Assembly: GCF_002920535.1 (NCBI RefSeq)
Contig: NZ_PQSS01000027.1
Span: 1-64,000 of the forward strand
Length of the DNA stretch: 64,000 nt
From: Streptomyces sp. Ru71
GTDB taxonomy: Bacteria > Actinomycetota > Actinomycetes > Streptomycetales > Streptomycetaceae
Direction: 5' to 3'
The translations under genes and the position numbers were made by a program. Below are positions 54,901 through 63,187 of this stretch, piece by piece (position 1 is the stretch's first letter; every line of letters begins with the position of its first letter). The notes below the pieces were generated by a model. That model did no database searches. It saw only the letters and a list, made by a program, of their open reading frames with translations, and was not told where the DNA came from.

Positions 54901-54980
54901 ACCGCGCAGGTGTTCCCGTCGTTCTGGGAGGCGGGACGGCACTGCGCTCACATAATGAGACTCCCGTCCCACCCACTTGA
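51927..54980 (+). CDS. cdgC: CdgC-like GGDEF protein with degenerate EAL domain
   Basis: 1,017 residues from the GTG at 51927 (GGGAGG 6 bases upstream); a longer in-frame start at 51561 is possible but adds low-complexity sequence. About ten membrane helices to ~400, a PAS domain (HFRSLVQGSSDVIMIAAPSG) near 419-530, GGDEF with SRLGGDEFAAL near 622, then an EAL-like domain whose motifs have decayed: VSAQARW in place of EALxRW near 755, and LDGFGSGYAAI in place of DDFGTGYSS near 877. Expected to make c-di-GMP but not break it down. Position before ilvB matches S. coelicolor SCO5511 (CdgC). Confidence 0.88.
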   Translation: MSSSPPPLTTLDGALRTPPPSPAPLLRPPAGAGGRGLWHQLLLALLCAAYGVGAALDWGSRELALVMGDFGLAAAAGTAAVSCFLHARTRRVRFRPAWLLFGCSSAMAALGNGVWGWYEVVLDRPVPSPSVADLFFLCFAPPAIVGLLVLAKRPVSKAGWVCLALDAWLIAGSLLTLAWSLALAQAAKFDGPSVAHAALSLAYPLLDIALVSIVLVLHFRRSAVNRTAVNTAIGALALTVMCDALFTSPLLHNNYHSGQLLDAGWFAGSLLLAYAPWAAPRRGRADAVHGHTRVVHEHLPGGRRGGDHPVPDAPVTPSRTSAAAATTPGPAQLPAAAGDPSRYPATRPITGSLAALAPYLAAAVCTLGILYNVLNGHSVSRVVLLTGGTVVLALVVRQGIMLLDNITLTQELAQKENHFRSLVQGSSDVIMIAAPSGILRYVSPAAAGVYGRPAEDLVGTELAGLIHPEDLGCVVHEVRRFLAANPHDEPTTRIECRFRSGDGGWLNVESTINRHHGGLIFNSRDVTERVRLQAQLQHNAEHDPLTDLPNRSLFTRRVQQALSGRRASDRGLALRNTAVLFIDLDGFKAVNDTIGHQAGDELLVQAARRLQDAVRHGDIASRLGGDEFAALITGDNTRDRTARERHILELADRLRVTLSQPYEIDGNDVRVAASIGVAFAEPGLGAGELLRNADLAMYRAKAAGKGRVELYRPQMQQDVVRKAELATRLRAALHDGEFCLLHQPVVRLDDGRITAVSAQARWRSSQGVLFTPAEFLRVAEDSDKTAELGRWMLQEAVEQAAERTGSGRAVPVAVRVSARRLLDRSMPLGSIEALLTRHGLPSGALVIELADLDPRVPLEELERRLTALKRLGVRIALDGFGSGYAAITALRRLPVDVLKLDRGLVEGIVESARLHKITGGLLRIAGDLGLQSVAEGVDLPEQVVALRAMGCTHGQGMAFAGPLDEYRLRRALTSGHCPVPHGPAEPAFAGGYRAGVPVVLGGGTALRSHNETPVPPT

Positions 54981-55006
54981 CACCGGGTGTGTGCCGGGGG
55001 GAGGGT
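54977..55006 (+). promoter_or_regulatory. Candidate promoter of ilvBN
   Basis: TTGACA at 54977-54982 and GAGGGT at 55001-55006 with an 18-base spacer. The -35 hexamer overlaps the cyclase stop codon. Initiation would occur at about 55013, so the leader peptide at 55014 may be translated from a leaderless message. A CATAAT at 54951-54956 is a weaker alternative -10. Confidence 0.5.
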
Positions 55007-55013
55007 CAGTGCC

Positions 55014-55055
55014 ATGCGCACCCGAATTCTCGTACTTGGAAAGCGCGTCGGCTGA
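55014..55055 (+). CDS. Branched-chain leader peptide of ilvB
   Basis: Encodes MRTRILVLGKRVG then TGA. Four consecutive branched-chain codons (ATT CTC GTA CTT, 55026-55037) and a later Val; three of the four use A/T-ending codons that are rare in this genome, fitting ribosome stalling when charged tRNA is scarce. Precedes an intrinsic terminator, so it is the sensor of an attenuation system. GGAGGG lies before the ATG. Confidence 0.85.
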   Translation: MRTRILVLGKRVG

Positions 55056-55130
55056 CGCTGAGCCCTGATCGCTCAGCGAACCCCACCCGGCGCGCTCCCC
55101 TCGCTTGCCTTATGGCACGAGGGGTTTTTT
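55043..55130 (+). terminator. ilvB attenuator with T-tract terminator
   Basis: CCCCTCG (55097-55103) pairs with CGAGGGG (55118-55124), with an inner TGCC/GGCA, followed by six T's at 55125-55130: a classic intrinsic terminator, rare in this GC-rich DNA. Upstream, CGCTGAG (55056-55062) pairs with CTCAGCG (55072-55078), enclosed by a 9-pair helix of 55043-55051 with 55087-55095 that starts within the leader codons. Stalling on the Ile-Leu-Val-Leu codons would be expected to shift this folding and allow read-through to ilvB. Confidence 0.85.
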
Positions 55131-55193
55131 GTTGCACAGGCAGCAAACGCACACCGCCCAAACTTCGCAAAAACCCTCAGCATCGAGAAGAGA

Positions 55194-57050
55194 ATGCCGA
55201 TGACCGAGCAGGCCACCGGGGCCCCTCATCCGCAGCCGCGGCCCCGTTCCGGAGGACAGCAGGCCCCCGTCGAGCACGTCACGGGTGCGCAGTCCCTCAT
55301 CCGCTCCCTTGAGGAGGTCGGCGCGGACACGGTATTCGGCATTCCCGGCGGTGCGATCCTTCCCGCCTACGACCCGCTGATGGACTCCAAGCGGGTGCGC
55401 CACGTCCTGGTCCGGCACGAGCAGGGCGCCGGCCACGCGGCCACCGGCTACGCACAGGCCACCGGCAAGGTCGGCGTCTGCATGGCCACCTCCGGCCCCG
55501 GCGCCACCAACCTGGTCACCCCGATCGCCGACGCGCACATGGACTCCGTGCCGATGGTCGCGATCACCGGCCAGGTCGCCTCCACCTCGATCGGCACGGA
55601 CGCCTTCCAGGAGGCGGACATCGTCGGCATCACCATGCCGATCACCAAGCACAACTTCCTGGTCACCAAGGCCGAGGACATCCCGCGGGTCATCGCGCAG
55701 GCGTTCCACATCGCCTCCACCGGCCGCCCGGGCCCGGTCCTGGTCGACATCTCCAAGGACGCGCTCCAGGCGAAGACCACCTTCACCTGGCCGCCCACCA
55801 TGGACCTGCCCGGCTACCGCCCGGTGACCAAGCCGCACGCCAAGCAGATCCGCGAGGCCGCCAAGCTCATCAACTCCGCCAAGCGCCCCGTCCTGTACGT
55901 CGGCGGCGGCGTGCTGAAGGCCCAGGCCACCGCCGAGCTCAAGGTGCTGGCCGAACTGACCGGAGCGCCCGTCACCACCACCCTGATGGCGCTCGGCGCG
56001 TTCCCCGACAGCCACCCGCTGCACGTGGGAATGCCGGGCATGCACGGTGCGGTCACCGCCGTCACCGCGCTGCAGAAGGCCGACCTGATCGTCGCCCTCG
56101 GTGCCCGCTTCGACGACCGCGTCACCGGCAAGCTGGACAGCTTCGCGCCGTTCGCGAAGATCGTCCACGCCGACATCGACCCGGCCGAGATCGGCAAGAA
56201 CCGCGCCGCCGACGTGCCGATCGTCGGTGACGCCCGCGAGGTCATCGCCGACCTGATCCAGGCCGTGCAGAAGGAGCACAGCGAGGGCCACAAGGGCGAC
56301 TACAGCGCCTGGTGGAAGGACCTCAGCCGCTGGCGCGACACCTACCCGCTCGGCTACGACCAGCCCGAGGACGGCTCGCTGTCCCCGCAGCAGGTCATCG
56401 AGCGCATCGGCCGGCTCGCCCCCGAGGGCACGATCTTCGCCGCGGGCGTCGGCCAGCACCAGATGTGGGCCGCGCACTTCATCAACTACGAGAAGCCCGC
56501 GACCTGGCTGAACTCCGGCGGTGCCGGAACCATGGGCTACGCCGTCCCGGCCGCCATGGGCGCCAAGGCCGGCGCCCCCGACCAGACGGTCTGGGCGATC
56601 GACGGCGACGGCTGCTTCCAGATGACCAATCAGGAGCTCACCACCTGCGCCCTGAACGGCATCCCGATCAAGGTCGCCATCATCAACAACGGCGCCCTCG
56701 GCATGGTCCGCCAGTGGCAGACGCTGTTCTACAACCAGCGCTACTCCAACACCGTCCTGCACTCCGGCCCGGAGCACGACGGCAAGGCGCCCGCCCAGGG
56801 CACCCGCGTCCCCGACTTCGTCAAGCTGTCGGAGGCCATGGGCTGCTACGCGATCCGCTGCGAGGACCCCGCCGACCTCGACAAGGTGATCGAGGAGGCG
56901 AACTCCATCAACGACCGCCCCGTCGTCATCGACTTCATCGTCCACCAGGACGCCATGGTCTGGCCGATGGTCGCCGCCGGCACCTCCAACGACGAGATCA
57001 TGGCCGCCCGGGACGTCCGCCCCGACTTCGGCGACAACGAAGACGACTGA
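55194..57050 (+). CDS. ilvB: Acetolactate synthase large subunit
   Basis: 618 residues. TPP- and FAD-dependent enzyme that condenses pyruvate to acetolactate or with 2-oxobutyrate for valine/leucine and isoleucine. Blocks: VFGIPGGAILPAYDPL, HEQGAGHAATGYAQATG with the catalytic Glu, GPGATNLVTPIADAHMD, AIDGDGCFQMTNQE (TPP/Mg site), and QRYSNT. The start is ATG 55194 with GAGAAGAGA before it; an ATG two codons later is possible. Transcription is attenuated by the leader. ilvN follows after 24 bases. Confidence 0.96.
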   Translation: MPMTEQATGAPHPQPRPRSGGQQAPVEHVTGAQSLIRSLEEVGADTVFGIPGGAILPAYDPLMDSKRVRHVLVRHEQGAGHAATGYAQATGKVGVCMATSGPGATNLVTPIADAHMDSVPMVAITGQVASTSIGTDAFQEADIVGITMPITKHNFLVTKAEDIPRVIAQAFHIASTGRPGPVLVDISKDALQAKTTFTWPPTMDLPGYRPVTKPHAKQIREAAKLINSAKRPVLYVGGGVLKAQATAELKVLAELTGAPVTTTLMALGAFPDSHPLHVGMPGMHGAVTAVTALQKADLIVALGARFDDRVTGKLDSFAPFAKIVHADIDPAEIGKNRAADVPIVGDAREVIADLIQAVQKEHSEGHKGDYSAWWKDLSRWRDTYPLGYDQPEDGSLSPQQVIERIGRLAPEGTIFAAGVGQHQMWAAHFINYEKPATWLNSGGAGTMGYAVPAAMGAKAGAPDQTVWAIDGDGCFQMTNQELTTCALNGIPIKVAIINNGALGMVRQWQTLFYNQRYSNTVLHSGPEHDGKAPAQGTRVPDFVKLSEAMGCYAIRCEDPADLDKVIEEANSINDRPVVIDFIVHQDAMVWPMVAAGTSNDEIMAARDVRPDFGDNEDD

Positions 57051-57074
57051 CCGAGGAAGAGAGCTTCACGAATC

Positions 57075-57599
57075 ATGTCCAAGCACACGCTCTCCGTCCT
57101 GGTGGAGAACACGCCGGGCATCCTCGCCCGCATCGCCGCCCTGTTCTCCCGGCGCGGCTTCAACATCGACTCGCTCGCGGTCGGCGTCACCGAGCACCCC
57201 GACATCTCCCGCATCACCATCGTGGTCGGCGTCGAGGACCTCCCGCTGGAGCAGGTGACCAAGCAGCTCAACAAGCTGGTCAACGTGCTCAAGATCGTCG
57301 AGCTGGAGCCCTCCCAGGCCGTGCAGCGCGAACTCGTCCTGGTGAAGGTGCGCGCCGACAACGAGACGCGCTCCCAGATCGTCGAGATCGTCCAGCTGTT
57401 CCGCGCCAAGACCGTCGACGTCTCCCCCGACGCCGTCACCATCGAGGCCACCGGCTCCAGCGACAAGCTGTCCGCCATGCTGAAGATGCTGGAGCCGTAC
57501 GGCATCAAGGAGCTGGTGCAGTCCGGCACCATCGCCATCGGCCGCGGCGCCCGCTCGATCACGGACCGGTCGCTGCGCGCCCTGGACCGGTCGGCGTAA
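57075..57599 (+). CDS. ilvN: Acetolactate synthase small (regulatory) subunit
   Basis: 174 residues. N-terminal ACT domain starting HTLSVLVENTPGILARIAALFSRRGFNIDSL, the site of valine feedback, and a C-terminal ACT-like domain that activates IlvB. Separated from ilvC by a strong hairpin. ATG with AGGAAGAGAG upstream. Confidence 0.96.
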   Translation: MSKHTLSVLVENTPGILARIAALFSRRGFNIDSLAVGVTEHPDISRITIVVGVEDLPLEQVTKQLNKLVNVLKIVELEPSQAVQRELVLVKVRADNETRSQIVEIVQLFRAKTVDVSPDAVTIEATGSSDKLSAMLKMLEPYGIKELVQSGTIAIGRGARSITDRSLRALDRSA

Positions 57600-57608
57600 C
57601 GACGGATT

Positions 57609-57636
57609 CGGGCGGCCGGGTGACACCGGCCGCCCG
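57609..57636 (+). terminator. Hairpin between ilvN and ilvC
   Basis: CGGGCGGCCGG (57609-57619) pairs with CCGGCCGCCCG (57626-57636), 11 bp, 6-base loop, no T-tract. It lies 9 bases after the ilvN stop and 82 before ilvC, so ilvC may have its own promoter or receive only part of the transcript. Confidence 0.75.
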
Positions 57637-57717
57637 TATACCGAGACCCCGAAACTTCCCCTCCCCCCGCCGTCATACGGTGGGACGCAACACCCGTACA
57701 CAAGGAGAGAACCCAAA

Positions 57718-58716
<999 letters not shown>

Positions 58717-58727
58717 GCCTCATGCCG

Positions 58728-58757
58728 AGGGGCCGGAACGAACGCGTTCCGGCCCCT
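58728..58757 (+). terminator. Terminator hairpin after ilvC
   Basis: GGGGCCGGAACG (58729-58740) pairs with CGTTCCGGCCCC (58745-58756) around a 4-base AACG loop, extended by an A-T pair. Lies 12 bases after the ilvC stop. Confidence 0.8.
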
Positions 58758-58978
58758 TCGGCGAACCTCGGGTAACGTCGGTAGTGCGGCGTTGTCCACC
58801 CCGTCCAGCCACGGACGGGTGATCCTTCCGCCGAGGCGTAATACGCCATCAGCCACGCCACTACACTTCTGCACAACACGCGTCAGGCCCACAGCGTCGT
58901 GCGTCTTCCGCGGCTAGCCCCCCTCCACCGCCTGCGGCCGTCGGGACGGCCGTCCGCATCGCACATGTGAGGACTCAC

Positions 58979-60568
58979 GTGAGCTCGAAACCCGTCGTAC
59001 TCATCGCTGAAGAGCTGTCGCCCGCCACCGTCGAAGCGCTCGGCCCGGACTTCGAGATCCGGCACTGCAACGGCGCGGACCGCGCCGAACTGCTGCCGGC
59101 CATCGCCGACGTGGACGCGATCCTGATCCGCTCGGCCACCAAGGTCGACGCCGAGGCGATCGCCGCCGCGAACAAGCTCAAGGTCGTCGCCCGCGCCGGC
59201 GTCGGCCTGGACAACGTCGACGTCTCCGCCGCCACCAAGGCCGGCGTGATGGTCGTCAACGCCCCCACCTCCAACATCGTGACCGCCGCCGAGCTGGCCT
59301 GCGGTCTGATCGTCGCCACCGCCCGGAACATCCCGCAGGCCAACGCCGCGCTGAAGAACGGCGAGTGGAAGCGCAGCAAGTACACGGGCGTGGAGCTGGC
59401 CGAGAAGACCCTCGGCGTCGTCGGCCTCGGCCGCATCGGCGCGCTGGTCGCCCAGCGCATGTCCGCCTTCGGCATGAAGGTCGTCGCCTACGACCCCTAC
59501 GTGCAGCCCGCGCGCGCCGCGCAGATGGGCGTGAAGGTCCTCTCCCTGGACGAGCTGCTTGAGGTCTCCGACTTCATCACCGTCCACCTCCCCAAGACCC
59601 CCGAGACGCTGGGTCTGATCGGCGAGGAGGCCCTGCACAAGGTCAAGCCGAGCGTGCGCATCATCAACGCCGCGCGCGGTGGCATCGTCGACGAGCAGGC
59701 CCTGTACTCCGCCCTCAAGGAGGGCCGGGTCGCCGGCGCCGGCCTCGACGTGTACGCCAAGGAGCCCTGCACGGACTCCCCGCTGTTCGAGTTCGACCAG
59801 GTCGTGTGCACCCCGCACCTCGGCGCGTCGACCGACGAGGCCCAGGAGAAGGCGGGCATCGCGGTCGCCAAGTCCGTGCGCCTCGCCCTCGCCGGCGAGC
59901 TGGTCCCGGACGCGGTCAACGTCCAGGGCGGTGTCATCGCCGAGGACGTCAAGCCGGGTCTGCCGCTGGCCGAGCGCCTCGGCCGCATCTTCACCGCGCT
60001 CGCGGGCGAGGTCGCGGTCCGCCTCGACGTCGAGGTGTACGGCGAGATCACCCAGCACGACGTGAAGGTGCTGGAGCTGTCCGCCCTCAAGGGTGTCTTC
60101 GAGGACGTCGTCGACGAGACGGTCTCCTACGTCAACGCCCCGCTGTTCGCGCAGGAGCGCGGCGTCGAGGTCCGCCTGACCACCAGCTCGGAGTCGGCCG
60201 ACCACCGCAACGTCGTCACCGTGCGCGGCACGCTCGGCACCGGCGAGGAGGTGTCGGTCTCCGGCACGCTGGCCGGCCCGAAGCACGTCCAGAAGATCGT
60301 CGCGGTCGGCGACTACGACGTCGACCTGGCGCTCGCCGAGCACATGGTGGTGCTGAAGTACGAGGACCGTCCCGGTGTCGTCGGCACCGTCGGCCGCATC
60401 CTCGGCGAGGCGGGCATCAACATCGCCGGCATGCAGGTCGCCCGCGCGGCGGTCGGCGGCGAGGCGCTCGCCGTCCTCACCGTGGACGACACGGTGCCCG
60501 CCGGCGTCCTGACCGAGGTCGCGGCGGAGATCGGCGCCACGTCGGCCCGCTCGGTGAACCTGGTCTGA
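58979..60568 (+). CDS. serA: D-3-phosphoglycerate dehydrogenase
   Basis: First step of serine synthesis, 3-phosphoglycerate to 3-phosphohydroxypyruvate with NAD+. 529 residues, the long form with an extra domain and ACT: NAD loop LGVVGLGRIGALVAQR, catalytic Arg in NAARGGIVDE, Glu in DVYAKEPCTDSPLF, His in TPHLGAST; C-terminal ACT VLKYEDRPGVVGTVGRILGEA for serine feedback. GTG at 58979 with TGAGGA about 6 bases upstream, preferred to a GTG four codons earlier. Downstream of ilvC but behind a terminator, so probably its own unit. Confidence 0.95.
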   Translation: MSSKPVVLIAEELSPATVEALGPDFEIRHCNGADRAELLPAIADVDAILIRSATKVDAEAIAAANKLKVVARAGVGLDNVDVSAATKAGVMVVNAPTSNIVTAAELACGLIVATARNIPQANAALKNGEWKRSKYTGVELAEKTLGVVGLGRIGALVAQRMSAFGMKVVAYDPYVQPARAAQMGVKVLSLDELLEVSDFITVHLPKTPETLGLIGEEALHKVKPSVRIINAARGGIVDEQALYSALKEGRVAGAGLDVYAKEPCTDSPLFEFDQVVCTPHLGASTDEAQEKAGIAVAKSVRLALAGELVPDAVNVQGGVIAEDVKPGLPLAERLGRIFTALAGEVAVRLDVEVYGEITQHDVKVLELSALKGVFEDVVDETVSYVNAPLFAQERGVEVRLTTSSESADHRNVVTVRGTLGTGEEVSVSGTLAGPKHVQKIVAVGDYDVDLALAEHMVVLKYEDRPGVVGTVGRILGEAGINIAGMQVARAAVGGEALAVLTVDDTVPAGVLTEVAAEIGATSARSVNLV

Positions 60569-60583
60569 GTCTGTTCGCAGAAC

Positions 60584-60625
60584 GCCGGGTGGGGCTGAGG
60601 TTCTCCTCAGCCCCACCCGGCTTTT
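60584..60625. terminator. Bidirectional terminator between serA and MFS gene
   Basis: A 16-bp perfect stem, GCCGGGTGGGGCTGAG (60584-60599) with CTCAGCCCCACCCGGC (60606-60621), 6-base loop, followed by TTTT on the plus strand. It serves serA and, as the inverse, the convergent transporter gene. Confidence 0.85.
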
Positions 60626-60632
60626 CGCGTCC

Positions 60633-62156
60633 TCAGGCGGCGATCTCGACCTCCGCCTGCTCCCGCACCCGCACCCCCCGCAGGGTGAGGGCCGCCGCCA
60701 CCGCGGCCCCCGCGAGCAGCACCGCGCCCGCGATGGCCGCGCCCTGCATCCCGCTGGTGAACGCCTCCCGCGCGACGGTCGCCAGCCCCGGCACCTTGTC
60801 GGCGACCGCGAGCGCGCCGCCCAGAGTCTCGCGGGCCGCGTCCGGCGCCGAGGCCGGGATGTCGTGGCGGTAGATCGCGGTACCGATGGAGCCGAGCACC
60901 GCCATCCCCAGCGCGCCGCCGAACTCGGCGCCGGTCTCCAGCAGCGAGGACGCGGACCCGGCCCGTTCGACCGGGGCCGTACCCATCGCCAGGTCGGTCA
61001 TCTGCGAGATCACCATGACGATCCCGGAGGCCAGCACCCCGCACGCGGCCAGGACCAGCCACATCGAGTCGGTACCGGCCAGCGCCAGCATCCCGTACCC
61101 GGCGGCGCCGATGAGGAAGCCGGCCGTGACGACATACGCCCGCTCGACGCCCTTGTGCACCAAGGCCGTGGCCACCGGGGCCGCCATACCGATCGGCACC
61201 GACGGCAGCAGCGCCCACAGGGCGGCCTCCATCGCGCTCTTGCCGAGCACCGACTGCAGGTACTGCGTGGTGAAGAAGGCCGAGCCCATCATCGCGAACG
61301 ACGAGACCAGATTGAGCACGACGGCCGGAGCGAAGCCGCGTCCGCGGAAGAGCGCGGGCGAAATCATCGGCGACGCGGCCGTGCGCTGACGGCGGACGAA
61401 CAGCACCGCGAAGAGCAGCCCGACGCCGACCGAACCGACGTACTCGACCCGCCACCCCTCGGACGGGATCTCCTTCAGACCGTAGATGACGGGCAGCACC
61501 GCGGCCATGGACAGCGGCACGCTCACCCAGTCGAACCGGCCGGGCTCGGGGTTTTTCGACTCGGGCAGCAGCACCGGCCCGAGGACCAGCAGCAGGGCCA
61601 TCGCGGGCAGGTTGACCAGGAACACCGAGCCCCACCAGAAGTACTGGACCAGCACCCCGCTCATCACCGAGCCCAGCGCGATACCGGCCGTCATCACGCC
61701 GGACCACATCCCGATCGCCTTCGCGCGCTGCCCGGGATCGGTGAACATCGTCCGGACGATCGCCATGGTCGAGGGCATCAGCGTGGCCCCGCCGATGCCG
61801 AGGACCGCGCGGGCCGCGATCAGCGTCTCGGCGCTGTTGGCGTACGCGGCGACCAGTGAGGCGGCGCCGAACGCCGCCGCGCCGATCAGCAGCAGCCGGC
61901 GGCGGCCGATGCGGTCGCCCAGCGAGCCCATCGTCATCAGCAGGCCGGCCAGCACGAAGGCGTAGATGTCGAAGATCCACAGCTGCTGGGTGCCGCTCGG
62001 CTCCAGGTCGGCGCCGATCGCGGGGATCGCGAAGTACAGCACCGAGACATCCATCGAGACCAGCAGCAGCGGAAGCATCAGCACGCCGAGGGCGGTCCAT
62101 TCACGGCGTCCGGCCCGGGCGGCCGGGAGCTGGGTGGTGCTCGTCGGGTTCGTCAT
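60633..62156 (-). CDS. MFS drug transporter, DHA2 (14-helix) type
   Basis: 507 residues from the ATG at 62156 (an upstream GTG at 62174 is possible). About 14 membrane helices; motif A LGDRIGRRRLLLIGAAAFG, GIGGATLMPSTMAIVRTMF (motif C-like in the drug:H+ antiporter-2 family) and DFDWVSVPLS-type loop FDWVSVPLSMAAVLPVIYG. Divergent TetR gene and operators indicate an inducible efflux pump. Substrates cannot be read. Convergent with serA. Confidence 0.92.
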   Translation of the reverse strand: MTNPTSTTQLPAARAGRREWTALGVLMLPLLLVSMDVSVLYFAIPAIGADLEPSGTQQLWIFDIYAFVLAGLLMTMGSLGDRIGRRRLLLIGAAAFGAASLVAAYANSAETLIAARAVLGIGGATLMPSTMAIVRTMFTDPGQRAKAIGMWSGVMTAGIALGSVMSGVLVQYFWWGSVFLVNLPAMALLLVLGPVLLPESKNPEPGRFDWVSVPLSMAAVLPVIYGLKEIPSEGWRVEYVGSVGVGLLFAVLFVRRQRTAASPMISPALFRGRGFAPAVVLNLVSSFAMMGSAFFTTQYLQSVLGKSAMEAALWALLPSVPIGMAAPVATALVHKGVERAYVVTAGFLIGAAGYGMLALAGTDSMWLVLAACGVLASGIVMVISQMTDLAMGTAPVERAGSASSLLETGAEFGGALGMAVLGSIGTAIYRHDIPASAPDAARETLGGALAVADKVPGLATVAREAFTSGMQGAAIAGAVLLAGAAVAAALTLRGVRVREQAEVEIAA

Positions 62157-62165
62157 GCCGGCGAC

Positions 62166-62179
62166 TATACGCACGTATA
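62166..62179. promoter_or_regulatory. Operator A of the TetR/MFS pair
   Basis: Perfect 6-2-6 palindrome TATACG-CA-CGTATA, 10 bases from the MFS start codon. Probably bound by the TetR at 62240. Confidence 0.65.
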
Positions 62180-62201
62180 AAACGCTTGTCTAGAACATCT
62201 G

Positions 62202-62218
62202 TATAGGACGCTCGTATA
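62202..62218. promoter_or_regulatory. Operator B of the TetR/MFS pair
   Basis: TATAGGACGCTCGTATA, a TATA-N9-TATA dyad with partial inner symmetry and the same half-site style as operator A, 22 bases from the tetR start codon. Confidence 0.55.
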
Positions 62219-62239
62219 GACGGAAGGTAGGCTGACGGC

Positions 62240-62830
62240 ATGGGACACCGTGAGGATCTGCTCGAAGGCGCCAAGCGCTGCCTGCTGGACAAGGGCTTCC
62301 TGCGCACGACGGCGCGCGACATCGTCAAGGAGTCGGGGACCAACCTCGCCTCCATCGGCTACCACTACGGCTCCAAGGACGCCCTGCTCGTCCAGGCGTA
62401 CGTCGAGCTGATCGAGAGCGTCGGCGACACCTTCGACCCCGGCTGGGGCGCGAGCGGCGAGGCGGCCGCGCCGGCCGGCTCACTCCAGCGGTTCCAGCAG
62501 GTGTGGGAGGGCATCATCCGGTCCGTGCCGGAGTCCCGGGCGATCTGGCTGCTCAGCTTCGAACTGCTCTTCCAGGGCGACCGTCTCCCCGAGGTACGCA
62601 AGCTCCTGGCGGAGGCGCAGGTGGAGGGCCGTAAGGGCATCCTGTCGATGTTCAACGGTGTGCCCGAGGGGGAGCTGGACGACGAAAGCGTCGACACCGA
62701 GGGGCGCTTCTACCAGACCTTGCTCAACGGCTTGATGGTCCAGTGGCTCTTCGACCCGGACTCGGCGACCAACGCGGCCCAACTCACGGAGGGATTGCGC
62801 CGGGTACTCAAGGGAGCATTGCCAAACTGA
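62240..62830 (+). CDS. TetR-family regulator of the MFS pump
   Basis: 196 residues. Helix-turn-helix GFLRTTARDIVKESGTNLASIGYHYGSKDALL near 19-50, ligand domain with VWEGIIRSVPESRAIWLLSFELLFQ. Divergent from the transporter gene across 83 bases holding two TATAC-type operators. Expected to be released from DNA by a pump substrate. Confidence 0.92.
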   Translation: MGHREDLLEGAKRCLLDKGFLRTTARDIVKESGTNLASIGYHYGSKDALLVQAYVELIESVGDTFDPGWGASGEAAAPAGSLQRFQQVWEGIIRSVPESRAIWLLSFELLFQGDRLPEVRKLLAEAQVEGRKGILSMFNGVPEGELDDESVDTEGRFYQTLLNGLMVQWLFDPDSATNAAQLTEGLRRVLKGALPN

Positions 62831-63187
62831 CGCCGTGGCACGACTGCCCGCAGCTAGGTGAGCCACGACGGCGCGGAACCCGCGTACGGCGGGGAGGGGA
62901 CGGGGTGGGGGGTGTCCGCCCGCAGCGGCCGGCACCGCCAACGGCACCCGTGTCGGGGACAGTGGGCCGGACCGAGGACGGATACCCCCCACCCGGCCCC
63001 GACCCACAACGAGCCGCAGGCGCTACGCACGCCACGACGCGACAGCGACGGGCCGCCGCAGGCATTCAAGGGGCGCGGGGAACTGCGCGACCAGCCACGA
63101 CGCAACCCGCACAGGCCGCCGCAGGCACCCGCGAGCAACCACCCACCCACCCGCAGACAAAGGCGCCGCAGACAAAGGCCCCGCACA
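62831..63187. other. 357-base intergenic region with repeat
   Basis: No gene is supported: frames through it are Pro/Ala/Thr-rich and lack a ribosome-binding site. It holds the second copy of the dispersed 34-bp repeat (63069-63102) followed by a GC-rich spacer with CAGACAAAGGC repeated twice at 63162-63182 just before the stop codon of the regulator. Confidence 0.6.
63069..63102. repeat. Dispersed 34-bp repeat, copy 2
   Basis: Identical over 34 bases to the copy at 49359-49392 and in the same orientation; the first bases past the unit diverge and then share AACCCGC. It lies between the tetR gene and the end of the convergent PucR-type gene. Confidence 0.8.
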
